From Flavobacterium sp. W4I14 (GTDB taxonomy: Bacteria; Bacteroidota; Bacteroidia; Sphingobacteriales; Sphingobacteriaceae), in the NCBI GenBank assembly GCA_030817875.1, contig JAUSZU010000001.1, forward strand, positions 2,170,001-2,234,000: a stretch of 64,000 bases of DNA, read 5' to 3'. The translations under genes and the position numbers were made by a program. Shown here one piece after another: positions 34,491-43,159 of the stretch (the stretch's first letter is position 1; each line of letters starts with the position of its first letter). The notes under the pieces are model-generated. The model did not search any database. It saw only the letters and a list, made by a program, of their open reading frames with translations, and was not told the origin of the DNA.

Positions 34491-35180
34491 TTAAAGTTTA
34501 GCATCATTTTTAGCCTGCTTTGTGCTGTAATAGCAGATTAACATGGCAACACCAGGCAGCACGATACCCACTAAGCCAAACAGCTGTCCGATCCAGGCAC
34601 CGAGGATACAACCGGTTAAAAAACCGCCCAAAGTGATTAAACCTTTATTTATTCCTGAAAGGAAGTCAGCATTTTTGAAACCTGAATTACAAAACGACCT
34701 GATATCGAGCGCAAACTGGGTTACATTACCTGTCATCATGGTGGTTGGTCCGTAGGTTTCCTTGGCAAAAAGTTTCCCAAAGGCATTCTGCAGCCCCATG
34801 GCAAAAACCACGATCATGGTAACCAGGTACATTGGCCACGTAACTTCACCATTATCTATATAGCCCAATGAATACGCTATTGCACCGCCAAGCAAAAGAA
34901 TAAGTCCCTCACATAAAAGCAGAAAATGCCTGTTCGAAAATCTCGCCGATATCCAGCCGCCAGCCATAACCGAGAGCATAAATATGGGAAAAGTTAGCAG
35001 CTTGATCCATGCATCTCCATCAGAGCCTTTAATCATCTGGTAAGCGAATACGATAAAGTTTCCGGTAACGTGTGCCGAAAAAATTTTATCGGCGGCAACA
35101 AAGGTAATCGCATCACAAAAGCCAGCAATAATGGTTAATACAAGGGTTACAAACCAGATATTGTTCTGTTTTTCTTCCAT
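34491..35180 (-). CDS. YoaK family (DUF1275) membrane protein
   Basis: 229 residues with six or seven membrane helices. [20 protein letters not shown] and the HVTGNFI motif, plus GLQNAFGKL and [12 protein letters not shown], are the DUF1275 signatures. The transport function is unproven. The 2-base gap to the kinase gene and 13-base gap to dps place it in the operon. Confidence 0.88.
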   Translation of the reverse strand: MEEKQNNIWFVTLVLTIIAGFCDAITFVAADKIFSAHVTGNFIVFAYQMIKGSDGDAWIKLLTFPIFMLSVMAGGWISARFSNRHFLLLCEGLILLLGGAIAYSLGYIDNGEVTWPMYLVTMIVVFAMGLQNAFGKLFAKETYGPTTMMTGNVTQFALDIRSFCNSGFKNADFLSGINKGLITLGGFLTGCILGAWIGQLFGLVGIVLPGVAMLICYYSTKQAKNDAKL

Positions 35181-35193
35181 TTTATTTTTGATT

Positions 35194-35667
35194 TTATGAT
35201 AAATGAGCCCTTAACATCCAGGCCATGGTTTCGTGTGTTTCCATTAATCCTGTGATGTAATCGCTTGTTCCGGCATCTTTAAGCGCACCTGCGTAATTAT
35301 CAATGTTTTCTCTTAAATGGATCAAGATACTTTCGTGATCTGCCAGTAACATTTTGATGTAGGTTAATGCATCGTTTTTACCACGGTCATCTTCAGTTAA
35401 GTGCGTCAATTCCAGAAACTGTTTAAGCGACGCCGGGGCATAATGACCGAGTTTGCGGATACGTTCTGCAACTTCATCAACAATATCTTCCAGTTGGGTG
35501 TATTGCGCTTCGAAAAACTTGTGTTTGTTGTAAAAATCTGGTCCTTCTACGTTCCAGTGCGCTTTTCTTGTTTTAGTATATAAAACGTATTCATCTGCAA
35601 GAATTTTGCTTAATGAATGTGCAACCTCGGCAAGGTTTTCTGCGCTGATTCCAATTTTAGCTTCCAT
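35194..35667 (-). CDS. dps: Dps-type DNA-binding ferritin-like protein
   Basis: 157 residues, four-helix ferritin fold. Ferroxidase ligands line up with E. coli Dps by spacing: His37 (KAHWNV), His49, Glu53, Asp64 and Glu68 (LEDIVDEVAERI). Dodecamers oxidise Fe(II) with hydrogen peroxide and store it, protecting DNA. The N-terminal tail is short and not lysine-rich, so direct DNA binding is uncertain. It sits in the middle of the thirteen-gene operon, the clearest sign that the operon serves oxidative or starvation stress. Confidence 0.93.
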   Translation of the reverse strand: MEAKIGISAENLAEVAHSLSKILADEYVLYTKTRKAHWNVEGPDFYNKHKFFEAQYTQLEDIVDEVAERIRKLGHYAPASLKQFLELTHLTEDDRGKNDALTYIKMLLADHESILIHLRENIDNYAGALKDAGTSDYITGLMETHETMAWMLRAHLS

Positions 35668-35689
35668 GATTTGTGATTTAATGTTTATT

Positions 35690-36124
35690 TTAATTAAAGA
35701 GTGTATTGAATAAATAATGATCTATTGAAATGGTTCCGGGTCCGATTAGCCATAAAAAAAGCATGGCCAATGTGTACATGTAAGGTACATCACGCACTTC
35801 AATCGGATCTTTTCTGTGCACTACAAAGTACCCGATGGCCGTTACAACTATGGATGGCAGCAGGAACAGCCTGGTTCCAACACCTATGGCAACCAGAAAT
35901 GGCACAATGGTATCAGAAAATGTAGCCACTAAACCGTTCAGTTTATCCGGCAGCCCCAGGGGATTGGGCACATGCTCCTTTTCTCCATTTTGAACACGGA
36001 ACTTTTTCATGCCATGAACCCTGAAAAGCTCGAGCATGAGCAGCAGCCTGAAAATAAGTACTGCCCAATTGTTAAAATCTGATCCCAAATCAGAATATAG
36101 CAGGTATTTGATGATATTTTCCAT
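35690..36124 (-). CDS. DoxX family membrane protein
   Basis: 144 residues with four hydrophobic helices. WAVLIFRLLLMLELFRVHGMKK and VATFSDTIVPFLVAIGVGTR match the DoxX family, which includes subunits linked to thiosulfate:quinone reduction and redox control of membrane thiols. It follows the amidohydrolase gene by 3 bases, so the two are probably translated together. Confidence 0.85.
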   Translation of the reverse strand: MENIIKYLLYSDLGSDFNNWAVLIFRLLLMLELFRVHGMKKFRVQNGEKEHVPNPLGLPDKLNGLVATFSDTIVPFLVAIGVGTRLFLLPSIVVTAIGYFVVHRKDPIEVRDVPYMYTLAMLFLWLIGPGTISIDHYLFNTLFN

Positions 36125-36127
36125 AAT

Positions 36128-38020
36128 TTAAAAAGCAAAGCACGAGCAGCCCAATGCGCCCCAAAATGCGGTGTAATTGTTTACAGGAAGGTTGCTGGTC
36201 CTTACTGCATCGTGATTATGGTTATGGACATTACAACTGCCTACGCAGGAATGCACCATTGCCAAAACTGAAGCGGCTCCATTTGCACCCTTTGTTTTTC
36301 CTTGTTGATCTGTTTTGTGCGTCGCCGGAGAATAATACCCGTTGTAACTTTTAGTTGGCGACCAGTCTGGCAGAATCGGGATTTTTGGTGGAGAAAAAGA
36401 AGAGAAATCGCCTTTGGCATACACAATTTTGCCATCAACAAGCGTTAAATCAGATTCGATACTTTTGATCTGCTCATCGGCAACTTCGAAGTAATCGTGA
36501 TTTAAAACAGCTAAATCTGCCAGCATGCCTACTTCTATATCGCCCTTTTTTTGCTGCTCGTTCGAAAACCAGGCACTGCCTCTGGTATATAGTTCTAAAG
36601 CAGTCTCTCTTGATAAAACGGTTTCTTCACTGTAGATTTTTAAGCCACCAACAGTTTTACCGGCCGTTAACCAAAACATGGAAACCCATGGATTATAACT
36701 ACTTACACGTGTAGCATCAGAACCACCACCAACAGGAACTCCCATTTCGAGCATCTTTTTAACCGGTGGTGTTCGGAGTGCAGCTTTTGCACCATAACGT
36801 TCGGTAAAATATTCGCCCTGATAAGCCATTCTGCTCTGGATCGCGATGCCACCGCCCAATGCTTTTACACGTTCAATGTTTCGTTCGTCGATGGTTTCGG
36901 CATGATCGAAAATCCAGGGCAGGCCAGCAAAAGGAATATCTCTATTTACCTTTTCGAAAACATTTAGAAAGCGGCTGATACTTTCATTATAAGTGGCATG
37001 AAGCCTGAAGGGCCATCTTTTCTCGACCAGCAAACGCACTACACGTTCCAATTCGGGTTCCATATTATCGGAGAGATCTGGCCGTGGCTGAAGAAAATCT
37101 TCGAAATCGGCTGCCGAGAAAACCAGCATCTCACCTGCCCCATTATGGCGGTACATATCATCTCCCTGATAAAGTTTTACGGTATTGGTCCAATTATCAA
37201 AATCTTCAAACTCCTGTTTAGGCCGTTGGGTAAACAAGTTGTAGGCAATGCGAACGGTAAGTTGTTTTTGCTCATTCAATTCGTTTACGACTTTATAATC
37301 GTCGGGGAAATTCTGAAAACCTCCACCCGCGTCAATTACACTGGTAATCCCGAAGCGGTTCAGTTCGGTCATAAAATGACGGGTAGAATTTACCTGATGT
37401 TCATAAGAAAGTTTCGGACCTTTTGCCAGCGTAGCATATAAAATCATGGCATTCGGGCTGGCGATAATCAGTCCGGTAGGCTCCCCATTGGCATCTCTCT
37501 GGATTTCTCCGCCCGGAGGCGCAGGCGTATCTTTTGTATATCCAACGGCTTTAAGGGCAGCACGGTTCATAAAAGCACGGTCGTATAAATGCAAAATAAA
37601 CACAGGCGTTTCGGGCGCAATGGCATTTATTTCTTCCAGCGTTGGCATTCTCCTTTCAGCAAACTGAAACTCAGACCAGCCCCCAACTACGCGCACCCAT
37701 TGTGGTGATGGGGTAATATCTACCTGCTCTTTAAGCATCCGTAAGGCATCGGCAAGCGATGGAACACCATCCCAGCGTAGTTCCAGGTTGAAATTTAACC
37801 CACCACGGATTAAATGGATATGGGAGTCGTTAATCCCCGGAACAACCCGCTTTTTGCCCAAATCAATCAGCCTAGTTGCAGAACCCGAAAAATTCATGAT
37901 GTCGCTATCACGACCAACGGCGATGAACTTGCCATCTTTAACGGCAACGGCTGTTATTTCTTCCTTTTGCCTGGCAATGGTATGAATCTTACCATTGAAT
38001 AAAATGATATCTGCAGTCAT
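36128..38020 (-). CDS. YtcJ-like amidohydrolase with Cys/His-rich C-terminal tail
   Basis: 630 residues. Metal-dependent amidohydrolase superfamily: GINDSHIHLIRGG (HxH pair), the later His in WIFDHAETI and Asp in GGGSDATRVSS supply the metal site. N- and C-terminal strands form the composite sandwich (VKDGKFIAVGRD; LADLAVLNHDYFEV). The last 60 residues carry HSCVGSCNVHNHNHDAV and GALGCSCFAF, a Cys/His tail of unknown use shared by this subfamily as I recall it. The substrate is unknown. No signal peptide; cytoplasmic. Confidence 0.87.
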   Translation of the reverse strand: MTADIILFNGKIHTIARQKEEITAVAVKDGKFIAVGRDSDIMNFSGSATRLIDLGKKRVVPGINDSHIHLIRGGLNFNLELRWDGVPSLADALRMLKEQVDITPSPQWVRVVGGWSEFQFAERRMPTLEEINAIAPETPVFILHLYDRAFMNRAALKAVGYTKDTPAPPGGEIQRDANGEPTGLIIASPNAMILYATLAKGPKLSYEHQVNSTRHFMTELNRFGITSVIDAGGGFQNFPDDYKVVNELNEQKQLTVRIAYNLFTQRPKQEFEDFDNWTNTVKLYQGDDMYRHNGAGEMLVFSAADFEDFLQPRPDLSDNMEPELERVVRLLVEKRWPFRLHATYNESISRFLNVFEKVNRDIPFAGLPWIFDHAETIDERNIERVKALGGGIAIQSRMAYQGEYFTERYGAKAALRTPPVKKMLEMGVPVGGGSDATRVSSYNPWVSMFWLTAGKTVGGLKIYSEETVLSRETALELYTRGSAWFSNEQQKKGDIEVGMLADLAVLNHDYFEVADEQIKSIESDLTLVDGKIVYAKGDFSSFSPPKIPILPDWSPTKSYNGYYSPATHKTDQQGKTKGANGAASVLAMVHSCVGSCNVHNHNHDAVRTSNLPVNNYTAFWGALGCSCFAF

Positions 38021-38046
38021 GGTGTCTTCTTTTTAGATTTGAGATC

Positions 38047-38787
38047 TTAATTTTTAATGGCAGCAATTGCTTCCTGAATACCTTCTCCAGCAGTTGTAAA
38101 AAATGCCGGGCCCGCCAAAAGGATCACTTTCGCCACCGGTTTAAAGGTTGCCATATTCTTTTCTTTTAACCAGGTTTGAGTTCTGTAAGCCTCGAAAATG
38201 CCTTTTACAACGTTGCCCGCAACCAATGCCGTTGGCGAATCAATCCCTGCGTCTTTTAAATCACTTGCAAAAGAAAAATTGTTTACACCCAACTTAAGTG
38301 CTTCTCTCATGGCAATGCTGCCTATTCCGGTCATTAGTTCTGGGGTGAATTTATTTCGATCGCCTAGACCGATCAAAAGCAGCCGTTTGCCACCTATGGT
38401 GCCCTTTGGGGGAGAAATTAAAATGGTTTCGTTGGCGTGACCCAGAAATTTCCCGCTTTTGCGGATTTCGGTGATCAAACCTTTCATATCCTGATCCAGG
38501 TGTACCAAACCATTTAACGCTGGCGGAAGTGCGGGTGGTGAGTTAAAAATATCTCCTTCGGTGTACTCAAAAACACAGGCAATCTGTAAATCGCTAACCT
38601 GCGCCGATGGCCCCTGAACGACACCCTCGATGGCAATCCCATCAACCGTACCCCAGACTTTGGCCGTTCCGATTGCGGTGGTTGTTTGTGCGAATGCTGT
38701 TCCTGTAACAAATACAGCAAATATGATGAGTGATAGCCTGAAGTTTTGGATTGCAGCTATTGATGTTTTAGTGAAGTTATTTTTCAT
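38047..38787 (-). CDS. Secreted stand-alone peptidase M17 N-terminal domain protein
   Basis: A signal peptide (about residues 15-34, ending GTAFAQ) precedes a macro-domain-like fold with FLGHANETILISPP and GGKRLLLIGLGDRNKFTPEL, the signature of the non-catalytic N-terminal domain of leucine aminopeptidases. The catalytic zinc domain is absent: the protein ends at 246 residues. It therefore probably binds a ligand, perhaps a nucleotide-like or peptide molecule, rather than cutting peptides. It lies between the porin and the amidohydrolase. Confidence 0.78.
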   Translation of the reverse strand: MKNNFTKTSIAAIQNFRLSLIIFAVFVTGTAFAQTTTAIGTAKVWGTVDGIAIEGVVQGPSAQVSDLQIACVFEYTEGDIFNSPPALPPALNGLVHLDQDMKGLITEIRKSGKFLGHANETILISPPKGTIGGKRLLLIGLGDRNKFTPELMTGIGSIAMREALKLGVNNFSFASDLKDAGIDSPTALVAGNVVKGIFEAYRTQTWLKEKNMATFKPVAKVILLAGPAFFTTAGEGIQEAIAAIKN

Positions 38788-38798
38788 TTTCTTATTGT

Positions 38799-40178
38799 TT
38801 AAAATTTGTATGATACCTGAGCATTAAAAAACTTTGAATTATCCCAGAGTGGTACGATATCTTTTATAAAATCACCCACCCTGAAATATTGCCCCCCACA
38901 ACTGAATGAAAGGTTGTTATTGAATTTATAATCTGCACTGAGCAGATAAGTGGTACCGATAAAGCGATGGTTAGAAAGTGAACCTGCGGTATTAAAATTT
39001 CCGCTGGGACGATAAATCCCGTCGTTTGTAGAATACCTCCAGTTAAAAACTACATCAGCCTGGATGCTTAATTTATCGGTTGGGCTAAGGGTTAAGTAAG
39101 GGTGCAGATCGATCAAATTCGAAGGTCCGATAAGGGGATTAAATCCAAAATAACCTCCTTTAGGATACAAGGGATTAAAAGTTTGGAGTTTTCCATCGCC
39201 AGCTTTCTGGTCTCCTGAGATATAATCGTTCCGCAGGTTTACAGAAGGCTTAAGCTTGGTTTCTTCAAAAGTATAACCCAATTCAATCGCCATTGTCCAG
39301 GCATCGATATTGCTACTTCCAAACTTGCCAAACTGATAGGCTGCTTCTACATTATAGATAAAACCACCGCCACTTTTCCAATATCGCGTAGCCAGGGTAT
39401 GCCTGATTTCTTTTGCTATGCCTTCTTCAAATTCAGCATCATCGCGCCTGATGCCTAAATAATAGAAATCAAAGTTTCCGCCTTGCTGGATATTGAGATT
39501 CGAATAAGCGCCCCAAAGGTTTGCCTGATGGCTGGGGCGATTATCGAATACCCCGAAATTCACTTCATCGGCTGCTAAAACGAATGCATCCAACGAAAAC
39601 CGTGGTGTTGCATACATCAGTTTTGCTCCTGTAAAGTATTGCCTTACCGTAGTACCCTCCCGCACAGAAATTAACCGCCCCGAACCGTAATTTATTTCCT
39701 GCCTGCCCACCCGAACGGCTAATTTGTTTAATGAATCTTTAAGTATGCGATATTCTGCGAAAAGATTTTGAACTGCAAGCTGATCCTCATCAACCGGAGA
39801 GGGGCCATACTTACTACCGTTTTCCAGAGCACTGTTTACCTGAGCGAAAACCCGCAGTCTTTCTCCAACATTTAAATCAGCATAAAGCGAGTATCGTTGT
39901 AAAAAAGAATAATTGAAACCCTGATCTTTGATCCAGTCTTCATTGATTTTGCCTCCATATTCCTCCCTGATTTCGCCACCAAAACTGAGGTAAACTTTTT
40001 TATCTACCGAAAGCGGCAGGAACTTTAATGTATTGTAGAAGTTCCTTGCCGAATCTTTCAAATGGCTATAATCCTCATCGTAGCGCATAAGCTTAATGCC
40101 TTGGGCGAAAGCCACAGTTGTTGATAAGCAAAAACAGATTGCAACAACGAATGCCAAATGGGGATAATCAGTTCTCAT
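38799..40178 (-). CDS. Alginate-export family outer membrane porin
   Basis: A signal sequence (MRTDYPHLAFVVAICFCLST to AFAQ) is followed by a 16- to 18-stranded barrel: LSFGGEIREEYGG opens it, AVRVGRQEINYGSGRLISVREG is the typical constriction-loop region, and NAQVSYKF is the terminal strand with a final Phe. The family (PF13372 type) includes AlgE-like anion-selective exporters. No alginate genes are near, so it may pass another anionic compound, possibly the substrate of the operon's enzymes. First of the operon after the isochorismatase-like gene (16-base gap). Confidence 0.85.
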   Translation of the reverse strand: MRTDYPHLAFVVAICFCLSTTVAFAQGIKLMRYDEDYSHLKDSARNFYNTLKFLPLSVDKKVYLSFGGEIREEYGGKINEDWIKDQGFNYSFLQRYSLYADLNVGERLRVFAQVNSALENGSKYGPSPVDEDQLAVQNLFAEYRILKDSLNKLAVRVGRQEINYGSGRLISVREGTTVRQYFTGAKLMYATPRFSLDAFVLAADEVNFGVFDNRPSHQANLWGAYSNLNIQQGGNFDFYYLGIRRDDAEFEEGIAKEIRHTLATRYWKSGGGFIYNVEAAYQFGKFGSSNIDAWTMAIELGYTFEETKLKPSVNLRNDYISGDQKAGDGKLQTFNPLYPKGGYFGFNPLIGPSNLIDLHPYLTLSPTDKLSIQADVVFNWRYSTNDGIYRPSGNFNTAGSLSNHRFIGTTYLLSADYKFNNNLSFSCGGQYFRVGDFIKDIVPLWDNSKFFNAQVSYKF

Positions 40179-40194
40179 TTTATATAAATGAGAA

Positions 40195-40827
40195 TTAGTG
40201 TTTTACCATTTTGTGTGCATACTGGATACCAAGGCCATAACCTGCACCGTATTTTTTCATCAGTGTGGTTACAGGCTCATAGGTTCCGGTTCTGGCCCAA
40301 TCTCTTTGAAGTTCGAGGATGTACTGCACAGAAGTTACCGGTTTTACACCTGCATGCACCATCCGTTGAATGGCCCGTTCGTGTGCCTCATTGCTTACAT
40401 CACCACAGGCATCAGTAATCACGAAAACATCAAAACCTTCTGATAAGGCCGATAAAGCCGGACCAACGATACAAACACCCGTCCAAAGACCGGCCAATAC
40501 AAGTTTCTTTTTTCCGGTTGCAGTGATTGCTTTGTAAGCCGGTTCATCTTCCCAGGTATTCATCGAAGTCCTGTCGATATAATTTGAAGTAGCCTGGGGA
40601 TAAAATTCTTCAATTTCTGGAAAAACAGGGCCCGCAAACGACTCTTCGGCAACTGTGGTTACAATAGTGGGTACGTTAAAGATTTTAGATGCACCACAAA
40701 CAATGGCAACATTTGTACGAAGTTCGGTAATAGAGATGCTTTTTGTTGCAAAAGCCATCTGTCCTTCGAAATCGATTAATACTAATGCATGATTTTCCGG
40801 AGATAATAAGTCTGGTGATGGTTTCAT
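40195..40827 (-). CDS. YcaC-like isochorismatase-family hydrolase
   Basis: 210 residues with the cysteine-hydrolase triad: Asp in LVLIDFEGQM (about 18), Lys in TGKKKLVLAG (about 108) and Cys in GLWTGVCIVGPAL (about 117). The group YcaC/isochorismatase-like includes amidases and hydrolases of unknown substrate. It is the first gene of the thirteen-gene operon; the 634-base gap upstream holds the divergent promoters and the shared motif (40930-40950). Confidence 0.88.
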   Translation of the reverse strand: MKPSPDLLSPENHALVLIDFEGQMAFATKSISITELRTNVAIVCGASKIFNVPTIVTTVAEESFAGPVFPEIEEFYPQATSNYIDRTSMNTWEDEPAYKAITATGKKKLVLAGLWTGVCIVGPALSALSEGFDVFVITDACGDVSNEAHERAIQRMVHAGVKPVTSVQYILELQRDWARTGTYEPVTTLMKKYGAGYGLGIQYAHKMVKH

Positions 40828-40855
40828 AATTAAATATTTTTGTTTCTCTCACTGT

Positions 40856-40871
40856 TCCAAGAAACATACCA
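40856..40871 (-). promoter_or_regulatory. Possible sigma-54 promoter of the thirteen-gene operon
   Basis: The minus strand reads TGGTAT-GTTTC-TTGGA: the -24 TGG and -12 TTG keep the standard spacing, but the -12 GC is GG. It lies 29 bases before the first start codon, with the shared motif 60-95 bases upstream of it. Confidence 0.45.
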
Positions 40872-40929
40872 CCAAACAAATAGCTAAAAATCAATATCTT
40901 ACATAAAAACACAAGAAATATAATTAACT

Positions 40930-40950
40930 ATATATCGTTGATTTACGAAT
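40930..40950 (+). promoter_or_regulatory. Shared motif site ATATATCGTTGATTTAC
   Basis: 17 bases (40930-40946) are identical, in reverse orientation, to 47447-47463. With the following GAAT it forms an imperfect palindrome ATCGT-N6-ACGAA. It is 103-123 bases upstream of the isochorismatase-like start. Confidence 0.6.
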
Positions 40951-41068
40951 TTCAATATTGTTTTTTACCACAAAGGACGCAGAGGGAAAAGCATCTGTGT
41001 TTTAACCACCGAGAAAATGGAGAAAGGCACTGAGCGCACAAGTTGGGAGTTGTGATTCCCTTCATCGG

Positions 41069-41204
41069 ATCGTCATTCCCAACTTGATTGGGAACCACGC
41101 AGTGCTCATGAATGCCTTTGAAGAGAAGAAAGCTTATGAATAATCCTAATGCCTAACAAATGCTTCAAGTAATAAGATTCCCGCCTGCGCGGGAAAGACG
41201 ACAT
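41069..41204. repeat. Dispersed repeat R1, copy b (inverted)
   Basis: Inverted copy of 541-672. Read on the minus strand it runs TCCCGCGCAGGCGGGA, GATTATTCATAAG, ATTCATGAG and GGTTCCCAATCAA in the same order. Confidence 0.7.
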
Positions 41205-41399
41205 TTCTATTGAATTGCGATTAATGATTTATTTCAACATTCAATCAACCAAACATTTACCTCTGCGGAAATCTACTAAATCTGCGGGATAAATTAATTG
41301 AGCACCTAATTAATAACGAAATAAAAAAGAAAATACCAACATCAAAAATACAACATAACTTACTATAAACCAGAAGATAAAACAAACAAATAGCGAAAT

Positions 41400-41419
41400 T
41401 TCGTTACCGATTTAACGAA
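41400..41419. promoter_or_regulatory. Palindromic motif TTCGTTA-N6-TAACGAA
   Basis: Perfect 7-bp arms (41400-41406 and 41413-41419), ending 42 bases before the plus-strand activator start. The arm TTCGTTA is the core of the shared motif, suggesting binding by a Fis-like dimer, perhaps autoregulation. Confidence 0.5.
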
Positions 41420-41461
41420 TCAAAATTCATTAATTAAATTTATAAACCCTACTTTAGCGAC

Positions 41462-43153
41462 ATGGAAAGCAAGGGCAATTTATCTGAAATTCAAAATCAA
41501 GAACATGCCATCCTAAATATTAATGGAGCGACAGTACTTGAAATCGAAAATGCACGCTTATTTAAAAAACTCGAACAAAAAGAAAGGGAGAATGCAGTTT
41601 TATTATCGTTAAGCAACTCCATCGCCTCTATACGCAACAAACTTGATCTCTTTGATGTCATCGATCTAAAGCTTAAAAAATTATTTGATTTTGATGACTT
41701 TGTCATCTGTTTGATTAATGACGATCAGGAGACCCATAGTGCTTTCATCTATAACCAAAAAGAGGATTTTCTTAGAACAGCCGGTATAGCACCAGAATCA
41801 TCGAAGAAGTACACGCTCGATGACGGCATGTGCAGGGCGATGATTTCTTCAGAAAAACCAATCGTTTTTAATGTTGAAGAAGTTTTAAGGTGGGATGACG
41901 CACCTGCCTGGTTATCATTTTGGCACAATAAAGGCATCAAAGAAATGATTGGCCTGAAAATGGTGGACCGATCAGCATGTATCGGTTTCTTTTACCTCTA
42001 CACTAAGAACATGAATTCGTTATCGAATATCTATTTTGATCTGCTGCAGGGCATTTCGCTGCAGATTTCAATAGCGATATCGAACATCCGTGCAAACGAA
42101 AAAATAGAGCAACAGCTCTTAGAAATCAATGCATACAAACAAAAATTAGAGGACGAAAAAAGTTACCTGCAGGAAGAGATCCAGCACAAATACAACCATA
42201 CAGAAATTATCGGGCAAAGCGAATCTTTAAAAAGCATTTTTCACCTGGTAAATGCCGTGGCAGCCACTGATAGTACTGTATTGATTATTGGAGAAACAGG
42301 AACAGGCAAAGAACTCATTGCAAGGGCATTACACAATTCCTCACATCGCAGCAACGAATTGATGGTTAAAATCAATTGTGCCGCAATCCCTGCTAGCCTG
42401 GCCGAAAGCGAACTTTTTGGACATGAAAAAGGCAGCTTTACAGGCGCAACAGAGCGGCGGATCGGGAAATTCGAACTGGCCCATAACGGCACGCTGTTTT
42501 TGGATGAAATTGGTGAGCTCTCGCTAGACCTTCAGGTGAAACTGCTTAGAGCGCTCCAGGAAAAAGAAATAGAACGTATTGGTGGTAAGGGCGTAATTAA
42601 AACGAATGTTAGAATTATAGCTGCCACTAACAGGAACCTGTTAAAAGAGATAGAAAAAGGAAATTTCAGGAGTGATCTCTATTACAGATTAAACGTATTT
42701 CCAATTTCAATCCCTCCGCTAAGGGATCGGTTGGATGACATCCCTCATCTAACAGCCTTCTTCATTGAGCGCATTTCCCAAAAAACCGGCCGGCAGGTAA
42801 ACGCCATTTCCAAAAGCGCATTGAACAAACTCATGCTCTATCCCTGGCCGGGAAATGTAAGGGAGCTGGAGCACCTAATTGAGCGAAGTATACTATTAAC
42901 ATCGGGCAACATACTAAAAGAGATCCACCTGCCTAAAATAGATAGAAATGAAGCCATTAACAGTTCGGAGGAACAAAAAACAAAAAGTATCCACGAAAAC
43001 GAGCGCGACCATATTCTATCGGTTTTAAAACGTTGCAAGGGAAAAATATCGGGTATCGGTGGAGCTGCAGAAATATTAAATATCCCTGCTACCACCCTTA
43101 ACTCAAAAATTAAAAAATTTAAGATTAAACGGGAACACATCCTGAATAAGTAA
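41462..43153 (+). CDS. GAF-domain sigma-54-dependent activator
   Basis: Same layout as the activator at 24798-26486: short N-terminal helix, GAF domain (about 45-215), coiled coil (about 216-245), AAA+ domain (about 250-480; [23 protein letters not shown]) and Fis-type helix [20 protein letters not shown]. It starts the plus-strand regulatory operon and lies directly opposite the thirteen-gene operon, so it is the best candidate to activate it. The GAF ligand is unknown. The kinase gene follows after 6 bases. Confidence 0.93.
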   Translation: MESKGNLSEIQNQEHAILNINGATVLEIENARLFKKLEQKERENAVLLSLSNSIASIRNKLDLFDVIDLKLKKLFDFDDFVICLINDDQETHSAFIYNQKEDFLRTAGIAPESSKKYTLDDGMCRAMISSEKPIVFNVEEVLRWDDAPAWLSFWHNKGIKEMIGLKMVDRSACIGFFYLYTKNMNSLSNIYFDLLQGISLQISIAISNIRANEKIEQQLLEINAYKQKLEDEKSYLQEEIQHKYNHTEIIGQSESLKSIFHLVNAVAATDSTVLIIGETGTGKELIARALHNSSHRSNELMVKINCAAIPASLAESELFGHEKGSFTGATERRIGKFELAHNGTLFLDEIGELSLDLQVKLLRALQEKEIERIGGKGVIKTNVRIIAATNRNLLKEIEKGNFRSDLYYRLNVFPISIPPLRDRLDDIPHLTAFFIERISQKTGRQVNAISKSALNKLMLYPWPGNVRELEHLIERSILLTSGNILKEIHLPKIDRNEAINSSEEQKTKSIHENERDHILSVLKRCKGKISGIGGAAEILNIPATTLNSKIKKFKIKREHILNK

Positions 43154-43159
43154 CATTTA

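Larger units (their letters stand above)
40828..41461. other. Divergent regulatory gap
   Basis: No gene. It holds the sigma-54-like element (40856-40871), a shared-motif site (40930-40950), repeat R1b (41069-41204), a perfect palindrome CGAAATTTCG (41394-41403) and a larger palindromic motif (41400-41419) just before the plus-strand regulator. The repeat splits the gap into two promoter zones about 200 bases each. Confidence 0.7.
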
